From TWA4 sp045121095 (GTDB lineage: Bacteria > Bacillota > Clostridia > Lachnospirales > Lachnospiraceae): a stretch of 13,105 nucleotides of DNA. This document shows positions 6,520-13,105 of the stretch, one piece after another (positions within the stretch are counted from its first letter, which is position 1; every line of letters begins with the position of its first letter). Position numbers and translations under genes: made by a program. The notes beneath the pieces are model-generated. The model saw only the letters and a list, made by a program, of their open reading frames with translations. It had not been told where the DNA came from and ran no database searches. The stretch is taken from contig JBGVFN010000001.1 of assembly GCA_045121095.1 (NCBI GenBank), positions 1-13,105 of the forward strand, in the 5' to 3' direction.

Positions 6520-6593
6520 TAAAAACGAGCAAAGGTGCTCCGGTTAATCCCGGGGTGCCTTTTTTGTATTACAGAGAGGTGAAAACAATGCCG
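6520..6593 (+). promoter_or_regulatory. Attenuator leader element, copy B, with ANTAR-like hairpin
   Basis: The terminator is GGTGCTCCGG (6534-6543), loop TTAATC, CCGGGGTGCC (6550-6559), then T6, located between the promoter and the ribosome binding site of the ATPase gene. The competing hairpin GAGC-AAAGGT-GCTC (6527-6540) blocks the left terminator arm. Its six-base loop has A at position 1 and G at position 4, as in the RNA hairpins recognised by ANTAR antitermination proteins. The usual first hairpin of the ANTAR pair is not evident upstream, so the regulator is uncertain. The terminator itself is well supported by the copy at 3655-3728. Confidence 0.7.
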
Positions 6594-7319
6594 AATATGG
6601 TGAAAGTGGAACATTTAAAGAAAAATTTCGGGGATCTGGAGGTTTTAAAAGATATTAATCTGACTGTGAAGGAAGGAGAAAAACTGGTTATTATCGGCCC
6701 TTCTGGTTCTGGAAAGTCTACATTTATTCGATGTATTAATTATCTGGAAGAACCCACTGCCGGAACAATCAGCATTGCCGGGACAGAGGTGACCAAAAAG
6801 AATCATCTGGAAATGGCGAAAAAATATTCTTCCATGGTTTTTCAGCAGTTTAATTTGTATCCTCATTTGACGGTTCTGGAAAATCTGACGCTGGCGCCTG
6901 TGAAACTGCAGCATGTACCAAAAGAGGAAGCGAGAGCTAATGCAATGAACTGTCTGGAACGGGTTGGTTTGAAGGATAAAGCTGGAAGTTATCCGGTACA
7001 GCTTTCCGGTGGACAGCAGCAGCGAGTGGCGATTGCCCGTGCTTTATGTACGAAACAGCCCCTGATCTTATTTGATGAGCCTACATCTGCACTGGACCCG
7101 GAGATGGTACAGGAGGTTTTGAATGTTATGGTAGAACTGGCACAGGAAAATATCACCATGATCTGTGTAACACATGAAATGGGATTTGCCAGACAGGTTG
7201 CTGACCGGGTGATTTTTATGGATGGCGGATATATTCTGGAAGAAGGAACACCGGAGCATTTCTTTGAATGTCCGGAGCATGAACGTACCAAAGCGTTTTT
7301 AAGTAAAATCCTTCATTAA
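6588..7319 (+). CDS. Polar amino acid ABC transporter, ATP-binding protein
   Basis: This 243-residue ATPase of the GlnQ/HisP type would power amino acid uptake at the inner face of the membrane. All nucleotide-binding motifs are intact: Walker A GPSGSGKST (37-45), Q-loop MVFQQFN (83-89), signature LSGGQQQ (139-145), Walker B LILFDE (159-164), D-loop SALD (167-170) and switch His196 in VTHEM. The frame opens at GTG 6555, but that codon lies inside the terminator hairpin. ATG 6588, preceded by GAGAGGTG at 6574-6581, is the sensible start. It is the first gene of an operon continuing with the binding protein and two permeases. Expression is probably set by the promoter at 6466-6493, the adjacent dyad and the leader attenuator. 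The substrate is not deducible from the ATPase. Confidence 0.93.
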   Translation: MPNMVKVEHLKKNFGDLEVLKDINLTVKEGEKLVIIGPSGSGKSTFIRCINYLEEPTAGTISIAGTEVTKKNHLEMAKKYSSMVFQQFNLYPHLTVLENLTLAPVKLQHVPKEEARANAMNCLERVGLKDKAGSYPVQLSGGQQQRVAIARALCTKQPLILFDEPTSALDPEMVQEVLNVMVELAQENITMICVTHEMGFARQVADRVIFMDGGYILEEGTPEHFFECPEHERTKAFLSKILH

Positions 7320-7340
7320 ATTTATGAAAAGGTGAGGAAT

Positions 7341-7379
7341 TCAGAGTACATTTGAAAAATATTTTCGGACAGACTCTGA
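7341..7379 (+). promoter_or_regulatory. Intercistronic stem-loop between ATPase and binding protein
   Basis: TCAGAGT (7341-7347) pairs with ACTCTGA (7373-7379), and inside a 6x6 internal loop GAAAA-ATA-TTTTC (7354-7366) forms a second stem. It sits in an unusually long gap (7320-7516) within an otherwise tight operon. It could terminate weakly, act as a processing site or protect the binding-protein mRNA. No convincing promoter was seen in the gap. Confidence 0.4.
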
Positions 7380-7516
7380 TTTCATATATTTTGCGAATTG
7401 CTCAAAGTATGGCTGTTCACAAAGCACTCAAAGAACTTAACAAACATATGTGTATAAGCTGCATGAAACATAAGGTTTATGAAGGTGGTTTGTACCAAAA
7501 TCAGGAGGAAATGAAT

Positions 7517-8356
7517 ATGAAAAAGAAGATTGTTGCATTGATTTTAGCGACTATGATGGTATTGTCTATGACTGCATGTGGTTCCAAAGAGGAATCGGCT
7601 GGTGAATCTGCAGGAAAAGTGGATTCTGGTGTACAGGAGATTATTGACCGTGGCGTATTAAAGGTTGGATGTAAATCTGATATTCCTAAATTCAGCCTGC
7701 AGAATACAGAAACTGGTGAGTATGAAGGCTTTGAAGATGATCTGGCTTATGAAATTGCCGGAGAAATTTTTGGATGTACTGCAGACGAAGCAAAGGAAAA
7801 GGATCTGGTAGAATTTCAGGGTGTTACTGCGAAAACAAGAGGTCCTTTGCTGGAAAATGGAGAAATTGATCTGGTTATTGCGACTTTCACCATTACGGAT
7901 GAAAGAAAAGAAACTTATAATTTCTCAACTCCTTACTATACAGATGCAGTAGGTCTTCTGGTCAATAAGGATGCGGGTATTGATTCTATTGAAGATCTGG
8001 ATGGAAAAATCATTGGTGTGGCACAGTCTTCCACAACAAAAGATGGATTTGAAGCATATGTTAAGGAAAATGGATACGACGTAACTCCTGAATTCCAGGA
8101 GTTTGATGGATACCCTGCACTGGCTCAGGCACTGGCAACAAAACAGATTGACTGCTTCTCTGTAGACCGCGCTATTCTTGCAGGTTATGTAAATGACAGC
8201 AATATGATTCTGGAAGATCGTTTTGCAGAACAGGATTATGGTGTAGCTTCTGCAAAGGACAATACAGAACTGGCAGAATTAGTAGAAGAAAAGGTAACCT
8301 CCATGCTGGAAGACGGTTCCATGAAGGCACTTCAGGAAGAGTGGGGATTACAGTAG
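7517..8356 (+). CDS. Amino acid ABC transporter substrate-binding lipoprotein
   Basis: This is a 279-residue extracellular binding protein of the SBP_bac_3 family, which captures polar amino acids for the transporter. The N-terminus MKKKIVALIL... is a lipoprotein signal peptide ending in MTAC with Cys21 as the lipidation site. The mature part has the family pattern RGVLKVGCKSDIPKF, YEGFEDDLAYEIA, IDLVIATFTITDERKETYNFSTPYY and the second-lobe DLDGKIIGV. Its IATFTITDERK motif resembles the glutamate/aspartate/glutamine-binding subgroup, but specificity is a guess. The frame is open back to TTG 7352. ATG 7517 is chosen because AGGAGG (7503-7508) is 8 nt away and it starts the signal peptide. ATG 7511 is only 2 nt from the same site. 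The gene follows the ATPase after 197 nt, and the permeases follow. Confidence 0.92.
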   Translation: MKKKIVALILATMMVLSMTACGSKEESAGESAGKVDSGVQEIIDRGVLKVGCKSDIPKFSLQNTETGEYEGFEDDLAYEIAGEIFGCTADEAKEKDLVEFQGVTAKTRGPLLENGEIDLVIATFTITDERKETYNFSTPYYTDAVGLLVNKDAGIDSIEDLDGKIIGVAQSSTTKDGFEAYVKENGYDVTPEFQEFDGYPALAQALATKQIDCFSVDRAILAGYVNDSNMILEDRFAEQDYGVASAKDNTELAELVEEKVTSMLEDGSMKALQEEWGLQ

Positions 8357-8414
8357 AAATAAATAGCTGGAAATATAACCATATATAAACAATAAATCAT
8401 AAAGGACGATGGGC

Positions 8415-9149
8415 ATGATAAAAGGGCTATTTGATGCAACAAGATGGAGTGCACTTTTTGAGGCATTTCCGGAATATTATGTACCGGGCTTTCTGATGAC
8501 GCTGAAAACTTCTCTGGTAGGACTGGCGCTTGCGCTGGTCCTCGGCGTCATTTTCGGTACTCTTTCAACAACAAAATGGAAACCATTTAAAATTCTTTCC
8601 CGGATTTATGTGGAGTTTATTCAGAATACTCCTCTTGCACTGCAGGTAATGTGTTATTATTCCGTTCTGCCAATGTTGTTTTCCAGTTCAGGATTTCGAA
8701 TTCCGAAGTTTTTACTGGGCGTGATTGGTGTCGGGGTCTATCATGGCGCGTATATTGCAGAGGTTATTCGAACAGGAATTGAGGCGATTCCGAAAGGACA
8801 GTCGGAGGCGGCTTCTTCACAGGGCTTTTCCTATCTGGAAACCATGGGCTATATTATTTTGCCTCAGACCATAAAGATCATTATGCCGCCTCTTGCCAAT
8901 CAGGCGTTGAATCTGGTAAAGAACACCTCGATTCTGGCCATGGTAGCAGGTATGGATCTGATGTATTTTACAGATTCCTGGGGCTCCGACAGGGGATTTT
9001 TTGCGCAGGCGTATTTTACCAGTGCATTGATGTATTTTATCATCTGCTTCCCACTTGCCCGATTAGCGCGGTATCTGGAAATTCGCTCCATGCGGCTTCC
9101 TGCTGCTAAAAAAATCGATTTTCAGACTGAGGAGGAGGGTACATGTTAG
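8415..9149 (+). CDS. Amino acid ABC transporter permease (first)
   Basis: This is a 244-residue inner-membrane permease of the HisMQ/GltJK type, with about five hydrophobic segments. The cytoplasmic EAA loop EAIPKGQSEAASSQGFSYLETMGYIILPQ region, which docks the ATPase, is complete. Polar amino acid permeases usually work as a heterodimer, here with the next gene. ATG 8415 lies 8 nt after AAAGGA (8401-8406) and is preferred over ATG 8409, which is only 2 nt away. The end overlaps the next start by 7 nt, implying coupled translation. Confidence 0.9.
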   Translation: MIKGLFDATRWSALFEAFPEYYVPGFLMTLKTSLVGLALALVLGVIFGTLSTTKWKPFKILSRIYVEFIQNTPLALQVMCYYSVLPMLFSSSGFRIPKFLLGVIGVGVYHGAYIAEVIRTGIEAIPKGQSEAASSQGFSYLETMGYIILPQTIKIIMPPLANQALNLVKNTSILAMVAGMDLMYFTDSWGSDRGFFAQAYFTSALMYFIICFPLARLARYLEIRSMRLPAAKKIDFQTEEEGTC

Positions 9150-9805
9150 CATTATTTCAACAGATTTTTACGGCTGCCAATGTGACTTTTATGCTGAAAG
9201 GGCTGGGAATGACTGTAATTATTGCCCTTCTGTCAGCAGTGATCAGTATGTTTTTCGGTACGATACTGGCATTGATCCGCACCTACGCATCTGGTAAATG
9301 GAAATGGGCAGGCACGATCGTGGCTGTTTATACGGAATTTTTTCGATGTACCCCCAATCTTCTCTGGATTTTATGGATTTATTTTACCGTAAAGGGTAAC
9401 AAAATCGCCGTTTGTGTATTTGCCATTACTCTGTTTACCTCGGCTGTAATGTCGGAAATTTTCCGCGGCGGTCTGAATGCTATTCCAAAAGGTCAGTTTG
9501 AGGGAGCTCAGTCTCAGGGCTTCTCTTTCCTGCAGACATTATGGTATATTATACTGCCCCAGATGTTTAAAAAGGTAATCCCGGCTTTGTTGAGTCAGAT
9601 TATTACGATTATCAAAGATACCTCATTTTTGAAAATGGTAGATATCCCCGAATTAATGAGAAATTGTGCGGTAGTCATGGGAAGTATTTATGATGTACGG
9701 GGAATGCTCATGTTATTTGGATTTGAAGCACTATGTTATTTTGTTATTTGTTTTACATTGAGCTGTGTGGTAAGAAATTATCAGAAACGGCTGGCAGCAG
9801 CATAA
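9143..9805 (+). CDS. Amino acid ABC transporter permease (second)
   Basis: This is a 220-residue permease homologous to the preceding one, with hydrophobic segments near residues 18-48, 65-100 and 185-208. Its EAA loop contains NAIPKGQFEGAQSQGFSFLQT followed by the conserved IILPQ. It would form the second half of the membrane channel. Its ATG lies within the end of the upstream gene, after a GAGGAGGAGGG site, so translation is probably coupled. A kinase-like gene follows after 12 nt in the same operon. Confidence 0.9.
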   Translation: MLALFQQIFTAANVTFMLKGLGMTVIIALLSAVISMFFGTILALIRTYASGKWKWAGTIVAVYTEFFRCTPNLLWILWIYFTVKGNKIAVCVFAITLFTSAVMSEIFRGGLNAIPKGQFEGAQSQGFSFLQTLWYIILPQMFKKVIPALLSQIITIIKDTSFLKMVDIPELMRNCAVVMGSIYDVRGMLMLFGFEALCYFVICFTLSCVVRNYQKRLAAA

Positions 9806-9817
9806 GGAGGGCAGGTT

Positions 9818-10417
9818 ATGGAAAAGTTTACCATTACGATTACCAGAGAATTCGGAAGTCTGGGACGTTCCATTGCAAAAGCACTTTCCGAAGAACTGCA
9901 GATAGAATTTTATGACCGTGATATTGTGGAACAGGTGGCAAAACAGCTGAATATGCCGGTATCCACAGTTAGTAATGTGGAAGAAAAATCTCCTAAACGG
10001 CTGATAAGACGTATGTTTCCGCTGGGAACCGATGAAGAGTATATACAGGATATGATTTTTGATGTGCAGAAAGATATTATCTTAAATCTGGCTGAAAAAT
10101 CCAGCTGTATTCTGGTGGGAAGATGTGCAGACCGTCTTCTGGAAAATGAAAAGAACAATCTGAATATTTTTATTTATGCGCCCTATGCAAAACGACTTCA
10201 GAATTGTGTAAATATTCTGGGGATGACGGAAACTGAGGCAAAGAAAATGATTTTATCCGTGGACCGGGCAAGAAATGCTTATCATAAAAAATATGCAGGA
10301 TATCTGCCTTCGGACCCCAGACATAAAAATCTGATGATCGATTCTTCTTTATTGGGCGTTGAAAAAACCGCACATGCTATTGCTGAAATTGTGCGGGAAC
10401 TGGAGTGGCTTGCATAA
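9818..10417 (+). CDS. Cytidylate kinase-like family protein
   Basis: This is a 199-residue protein of the cytidylate-kinase-like family (PF13189 type). The N-terminal ITITREFGSLGRSIAKAL is the family's modified P-loop, with GSLGR in place of GSGGR and no Walker lysine. Then come EFYDRDIV, the SSCILVGRCADRLL strand and the RARNAYHKKY segment, which resembles the lid. These proteins are not the housekeeping CMP kinase, and their substrate is unsettled. AAGGAGG (9804-9810) lies 7 nt before the ATG and overlaps the stop of the permease gene, so it is the last gene of the transporter operon. Its link to transport is unexplained. The stop codon is part of a terminator hairpin. Confidence 0.85.
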   Translation: MEKFTITITREFGSLGRSIAKALSEELQIEFYDRDIVEQVAKQLNMPVSTVSNVEEKSPKRLIRRMFPLGTDEEYIQDMIFDVQKDIILNLAEKSSCILVGRCADRLLENEKNNLNIFIYAPYAKRLQNCVNILGMTETEAKKMILSVDRARNAYHKKYAGYLPSDPRHKNLMIDSSLLGVEKTAHAIAEIVRELEWLA

Positions 10418-10441
10418 AGGATATCGGGGAGATATCCTTTT
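10416..10441 (+). terminator. Intrinsic terminator of the transporter operon
   Basis: AAAGGATATC (10416-10425) pairs perfectly with GATATCCTTT (10431-10440) around a 5-nt loop. The stem begins within the stop codon of the kinase-like gene. Confidence 0.75.
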
Positions 10442-10469
10442 ATGGACTCGAAAAAATACAAAGAAACCA

Positions 10470-10500
10470 TTGACTCTCGTATTATACCAGACTATATACT
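10470..10500 (+). promoter_or_regulatory. Promoter with MerR-like dyad, upstream of the alcohol dehydrogenase operon
   Basis: TTGACT (10470-10475) is followed by TATACT (10495-10500) at the long 19-bp spacing typical of MerR-controlled promoters. The spacer holds the near-palindrome TCTCGTAT-T-ATACCAGA (10475-10491), with one mismatch in eight base pairs. Read as TATATA (10493-10498), the spacing is an ordinary 17 bp, so MerR control is not certain. Confidence 0.5.
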
Positions 10501-10534
10501 TCCAAACTATAAAGCAATAAAGCAACAGGGAAGG

Positions 10535-10588
10535 AAAAAGAGCGGACAAGGATGACCGGAAAAACGGTATCACTGTCCGCTCTTTTTT
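10535..10588 (+). terminator. Strong intrinsic terminator/attenuator before the alcohol dehydrogenase gene
   Basis: AAAAAGAGCGGACA (10535-10548) pairs perfectly with TGTCCGCTCTTTTT (10574-10587), with an inner ACCG/CGGT stem and a six-T tail. It lies about 30-80 nt downstream of the promoter at 10470-10500 and 88 nt before the next gene. It would therefore stop most transcripts from that promoter unless relieved. No antiterminator pairing was found. Confidence 0.85.
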
Positions 10589-10676
10589 CAGACAACGATT
10601 CAGTATTTGCGGATATTTGTTTGGCATCTATTGAACGGTTGCATTTAAAAAGTTTAAAAGTAAAGGAGAAATGTGG

Positions 10677-11864
10677 ATGGAAAACTTCATCTATTCGATA
10701 CCTACAAAAGTATTTTTCGGGAGAAATATGCTGGAGAAGCTTCCAGAATGCATTTTGGAATTTGGCAGCCGGGTATTGTTGGTATATGGCGGTGGAAGTA
10801 TAAAAAGAACCGGACTTTATGGGAAAATCATAAAACTTTTCCAGGAAAATGAAATTTATTACAGAGAGCTTTCCGGTGTGGAACCGAATCCAAGGCTTTC
10901 CACAGTGAAAAAAGGTGTGGAACTTTGCAGAAAGGACAAGGTGGATGTGATTCTTCCGGTAGGAGGAGGAAGTACGATTGATTGTGCAAAAGGAATCGCA
11001 GCGGCATATTACTATGATGGTGATCCGTGGGACCTGGTAGAAAATGGTGATTTAATTGAAAGAGCACTTCCGATTGTTGCAATTTCCACCATTTCAGCAA
11101 CTGGCTCCGAGATGGATCCTTATGCGGTGATCACCAATGAATTGTTAAAAGAAAAAAAGGATCTGGCCAGTGAATTATTATATCCGGTGTATTCTATTTT
11201 GGACCCGGAGAATACCTATACCGTATCACCCTATCAGACTGCAGCAGGAACGGTCGATATCATGTCTCATATTTTGGAAGTGTATTTTAATGCGGTTCCC
11301 AATACATATATGCAGGACCGGATGATGGAAGCACTGCTGAAGACCTGTGTGGTCTGGGGACCTGTTGCCTGTAGGGAGCCGGATAATTACGAAGCCAGAG
11401 CGAATCTGATGTGGGCATCGGAATGGGCCATTAATGGTTTCATTGCCTGTGGAAGACCAGGACCGTGGCCGGCCCATTCCATTGAACATCAGCTGAGTGC
11501 TCATTACGATGTGACACATGGCCATGGTCTTGCTATTGTGATTCCTGCTCTGATGCGTCATATCTTAAATGAAAAATCCGCAGAGCGGATGGCGGCTTAT
11601 GGAACGGCTGTATTTGGGATTGATAAGAAAAAAACTGTGATGCAAATTGCAGAAGAGGCCATTGAAAAAACAGAAGAATTGTTTCGTGGTATGGGACTGA
11701 CAATGACTCTGCAGGAGATTGGTATTTCCGATAAAAGCAGATTTGAACTTATGGCAGAAGCAGCGGCGGCGGAAGGTCTGGAGGAGTGCCTGGTACCGCT
11801 GATGAAAGAAGATATTCTTCAGATTTATGAAAACTGCTATGAAAGATGTGATATGAAGGAATGA
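10677..11864 (+). CDS. Iron-containing alcohol dehydrogenase
   Basis: This is a 395-residue NAD(P)H-linked, Fe(II)-dependent alcohol dehydrogenase of the butanol-dehydrogenase/YqhD-like branch. The nucleotide site shows VYGGGSIKRTG (36-46), PVGGGSTIDCAK (94-105) and STISATGSEM (138-146-region). The metal ligands are Asp194, His198, His267 and His281, in TVDIMSHILE and PWPAHSIEHQLSAHYDVTHGHG. It would interconvert an aldehyde and an alcohol in the cytosol, but the substrate is unknown. ATG 10677 is 8 nt after AAAGGAG (10662-10668) and gives the family's MENFIYSIPTKVFFG start. ATG 10671 is too close to that site. It is followed after 3 nt by an OCD-family gene, so the pair is one operon. The leader contains a strong terminator. 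Confidence 0.92.
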   Translation: MENFIYSIPTKVFFGRNMLEKLPECILEFGSRVLLVYGGGSIKRTGLYGKIIKLFQENEIYYRELSGVEPNPRLSTVKKGVELCRKDKVDVILPVGGGSTIDCAKGIAAAYYYDGDPWDLVENGDLIERALPIVAISTISATGSEMDPYAVITNELLKEKKDLASELLYPVYSILDPENTYTVSPYQTAAGTVDIMSHILEVYFNAVPNTYMQDRMMEALLKTCVVWGPVACREPDNYEARANLMWASEWAINGFIACGRPGPWPAHSIEHQLSAHYDVTHGHGLAIVIPALMRHILNEKSAERMAAYGTAVFGIDKKKTVMQIAEEAIEKTEELFRGMGLTMTLQEIGISDKSRFELMAEAAAAEGLEECLVPLMKEDILQIYENCYERCDMKE

Positions 11865-11867
11865 CGT

Positions 11868-13031
11868 ATGGAAGAGATGAAGATAGAAGATACAAAAGTA
11901 GAAATCCTGTTTCTGAATGAAGAAGATATGTTAAAGGCCGGTGTTCTGGATGCGGACCGGTGTGTGGATACGGTGGAGGAAGTAATCCGGCTTTTAAGTA
12001 AAGGCGATTATCTGATGGGAGGCAGGGAACATAATGATCATGGAATTCAGTTGATTTTTCCAAAAAAATCGGAAATTGAAGATTTTCCGCTGGAGGATTC
12101 CGCAGATCGGAGATTTATGTCCATGCCGGCCTATCTGGGCGGTCAGTTTCATCTGGCAGGGGAGAAATGGTATGGTTCCAATGGCAGAAATGGAAGAAAG
12201 GGACTGCCACGCTCCATTCTGATGGTTACGTTAAATGATGTGGAAACGGGAAAGCCACTGGCATATATGTCGGGAAATCTGCTAAGTGCCATGAGAACAG
12301 GTGCTATGCCGGGACTGACTGCCATGTATCTGGCAAGAAAAAATTCCAGAGTATTGACTTTACTGGGAGCCGGTGTGATTAATCGCACCAGTTTGATGGC
12401 TATCATGGCAAAGCTTCCCACTATTGAGGTTCTGAAGATTAAAGGAAGTTCGCCCACTTCTCAAACTGCGCTGGCACTAAAGGAATTTGCCCGGGAAAAC
12501 TACCCGCAGCTGAAAGAGATTATTGTGTGCAGTACCCTGGAAGAAGCGGTAAGAGACGCAGACATTATCAGTGAGGCAGTGTCGGTTCCGCCGAGACAGT
12601 GGCCGGTTTTGCAGCCGGAGTGGATCAAACCGGGTTGTTTGATTATTTCTTCCGGAACGATGGATCTGGACCTGGATTTTATTGAAAAGAAAGTCTCCAA
12701 GGTGGTGGACAATATTCATATGTATGAAGAATATGTTCCCATTTATCAGGAATATGATGACAACGGAAATCGATTATCAACAGGAACACCTGGAATCTTT
12801 TTTGTAAATATGATTACGGATGGAAAAATCCAATCTCAGGAGGTTCAGCAGCTGGGAGATATTATAAGGGGTATTTCTCCAGGCAGAACCGATGAAAGCG
12901 AGATTTTCCTGGTAAGTTTAGGCGGTATGCCTATTCTGGATGTGGGCTGGGGTTATGAATGTTATAAAAACGCTCTGGAAAAAGGAATTGGTACAAAGCT
13001 TAAATTGTGGGATAAGCCGTATTTACATTAA
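11868..13031 (+). CDS. Ornithine cyclodeaminase/mu-crystallin family protein
   Basis: This is a 387-residue NAD(P)-binding protein of the OCD/mu-crystallin superfamily, which covers ornithine cyclodeaminase, ketimine and amino acid dehydrogenases. Visible landmarks are GEKWYGSN (Lys100), LLSAMRTGAMPGLTAMYLA (Arg143), the Rossmann turn LGAGVINR (166-173) in place of the usual GxGxQA, and the C-terminal FLVSLGGMPILDVGWGYECY. It is longer than typical OCD (about 320-350), with an extra acidic, charged insert at about residues 66-82. Similar proteins are sometimes labelled tyramine oxidase subunit B in annotation pipelines; I would not infer that activity. AAGGA (11856-11860) lies 7 nt before ATG 11868, and the alcohol dehydrogenase ends 3 nt upstream. 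Family confident; reaction unknown. Confidence 0.88.
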   Translation: MEEMKIEDTKVEILFLNEEDMLKAGVLDADRCVDTVEEVIRLLSKGDYLMGGREHNDHGIQLIFPKKSEIEDFPLEDSADRRFMSMPAYLGGQFHLAGEKWYGSNGRNGRKGLPRSILMVTLNDVETGKPLAYMSGNLLSAMRTGAMPGLTAMYLARKNSRVLTLLGAGVINRTSLMAIMAKLPTIEVLKIKGSSPTSQTALALKEFARENYPQLKEIIVCSTLEEAVRDADIISEAVSVPPRQWPVLQPEWIKPGCLIISSGTMDLDLDFIEKKVSKVVDNIHMYEEYVPIYQEYDDNGNRLSTGTPGIFFVNMITDGKIQSQEVQQLGDIIRGISPGRTDESEIFLVSLGGMPILDVGWGYECYKNALEKGIGTKLKLWDKPYLH

Positions 13032-13061
13032 TAAGCGGTCATGGCATAAAAGGAAAACGCT

Positions 13062-13105
13062 GTGGAAAGACCAAATAGTTACTATGAAAGAATAATCATT
13101 GTGAT
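13062..13105 (+). CDS. Possible start of a further gene, cut by the window end
   Basis: AAAAGGA (13048-13054) lies 7 nt before GTG 13062, and the frame stays open for the remaining 14 codons (reads VERPNSYYERIIIV). A run of branched hydrophobics here would suit the first strand of a Rossmann-like domain, but too little is visible to name a family. It lies 30 nt after the OCD-like gene with no terminator between, so it may be the third gene of that operon. Confidence 0.4.
   Translation, partial: MERPNSYYERIIIV

Noticed and set aside
6555..6587. GTG start extending the ATPase by 11 residues
   Set aside because: The codon lies inside the terminator stem, has no ribosome binding site, and ATG 6588 has a good one and the family's usual N-terminus.
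3655..6593. Insertion sequence or composite transposon bounded by the 74-bp repeats
   Set aside because: The repeats are direct, contain a leader with a start codon, and enclose no transposase. No target-site duplication was recognised.
7352..7516. In-frame 55-codon N-terminal extension of the binding protein from TTG 7352
   Set aside because: It would bury the lipoprotein signal peptide. AGGAGG before ATG 7517 fixes the start.
10552..10803. Plus-strand 83-codon ORF overlapping the dehydrogenase start
   Set aside because: It begins in the terminator hairpin and runs out of frame through the dehydrogenase N-terminus.

Overview
The window looks like chromosomal DNA of a low-GC, Gram-positive anaerobe, most probably a Lachnospiraceae-type clostridium. 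The evidence is strong AGGAGG-like ribosome binding sites, A/T-rich sigma-A promoters, T-rich intrinsic terminators, a 2x[4Fe-4S] aldo/keto reductase, an Fe-dependent alcohol dehydrogenase and a cytidylate-kinase-like protein of a kind common in that family. No rRNA, tRNA, CRISPR array, transposase or phage gene was seen.

Layout. (1) 122-1255: an aldo/keto reductase with a C-terminal ferredoxin-like domain, broken by one in-frame TAG. (2) 1442-2233, minus strand: an AIM24-family protein with its own promoter, ending at a bidirectional terminator. (3) 2482-3606: an orphan sensor histidine kinase. A promoter lying inside the longest reading frame argues for a GTG start at 2482. (4) 3947-6181: a two-gene operon of a duplicated DUF1538 membrane protein and a tandem double-domain PII-like protein. 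(5) 6588-10417: a polar amino acid ABC transporter operon (ATPase, lipoprotein, two permeases) closed by a cytidylate-kinase-like gene and a terminator. (6) 10677-13031: an iron-containing alcohol dehydrogenase and an ornithine cyclodeaminase/mu-crystallin-family protein, 3 nt apart, behind a MerR-like promoter and a strong leader terminator. A further gene probably starts at 13062 and runs off the window.

The most interesting structure is regulatory. A 74-bp element, 67/74 identical by eye, occurs at 3655-3728, upstream of the DUF1538-PII operon, and at 6520-6593, in the 5' leader of the amino acid transporter. Each copy encodes an intrinsic terminator whose left arm can instead form a small hairpin with a six-base loop, followed by a ribosome binding site and ATGCCG. 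In the transporter copy the hairpin resembles the targets of ANTAR antitermination proteins. Together with the PII-like protein this suggests that membrane transport and nitrogen sensing are co-regulated by transcription attenuation here. The transporter promoter is also flanked by two GAAAAC/GTTTTC dyads, and the DUF1538 leader holds mutually exclusive hairpins. The link between these parts is inference. The repeats, hairpins and gene order are directly visible.
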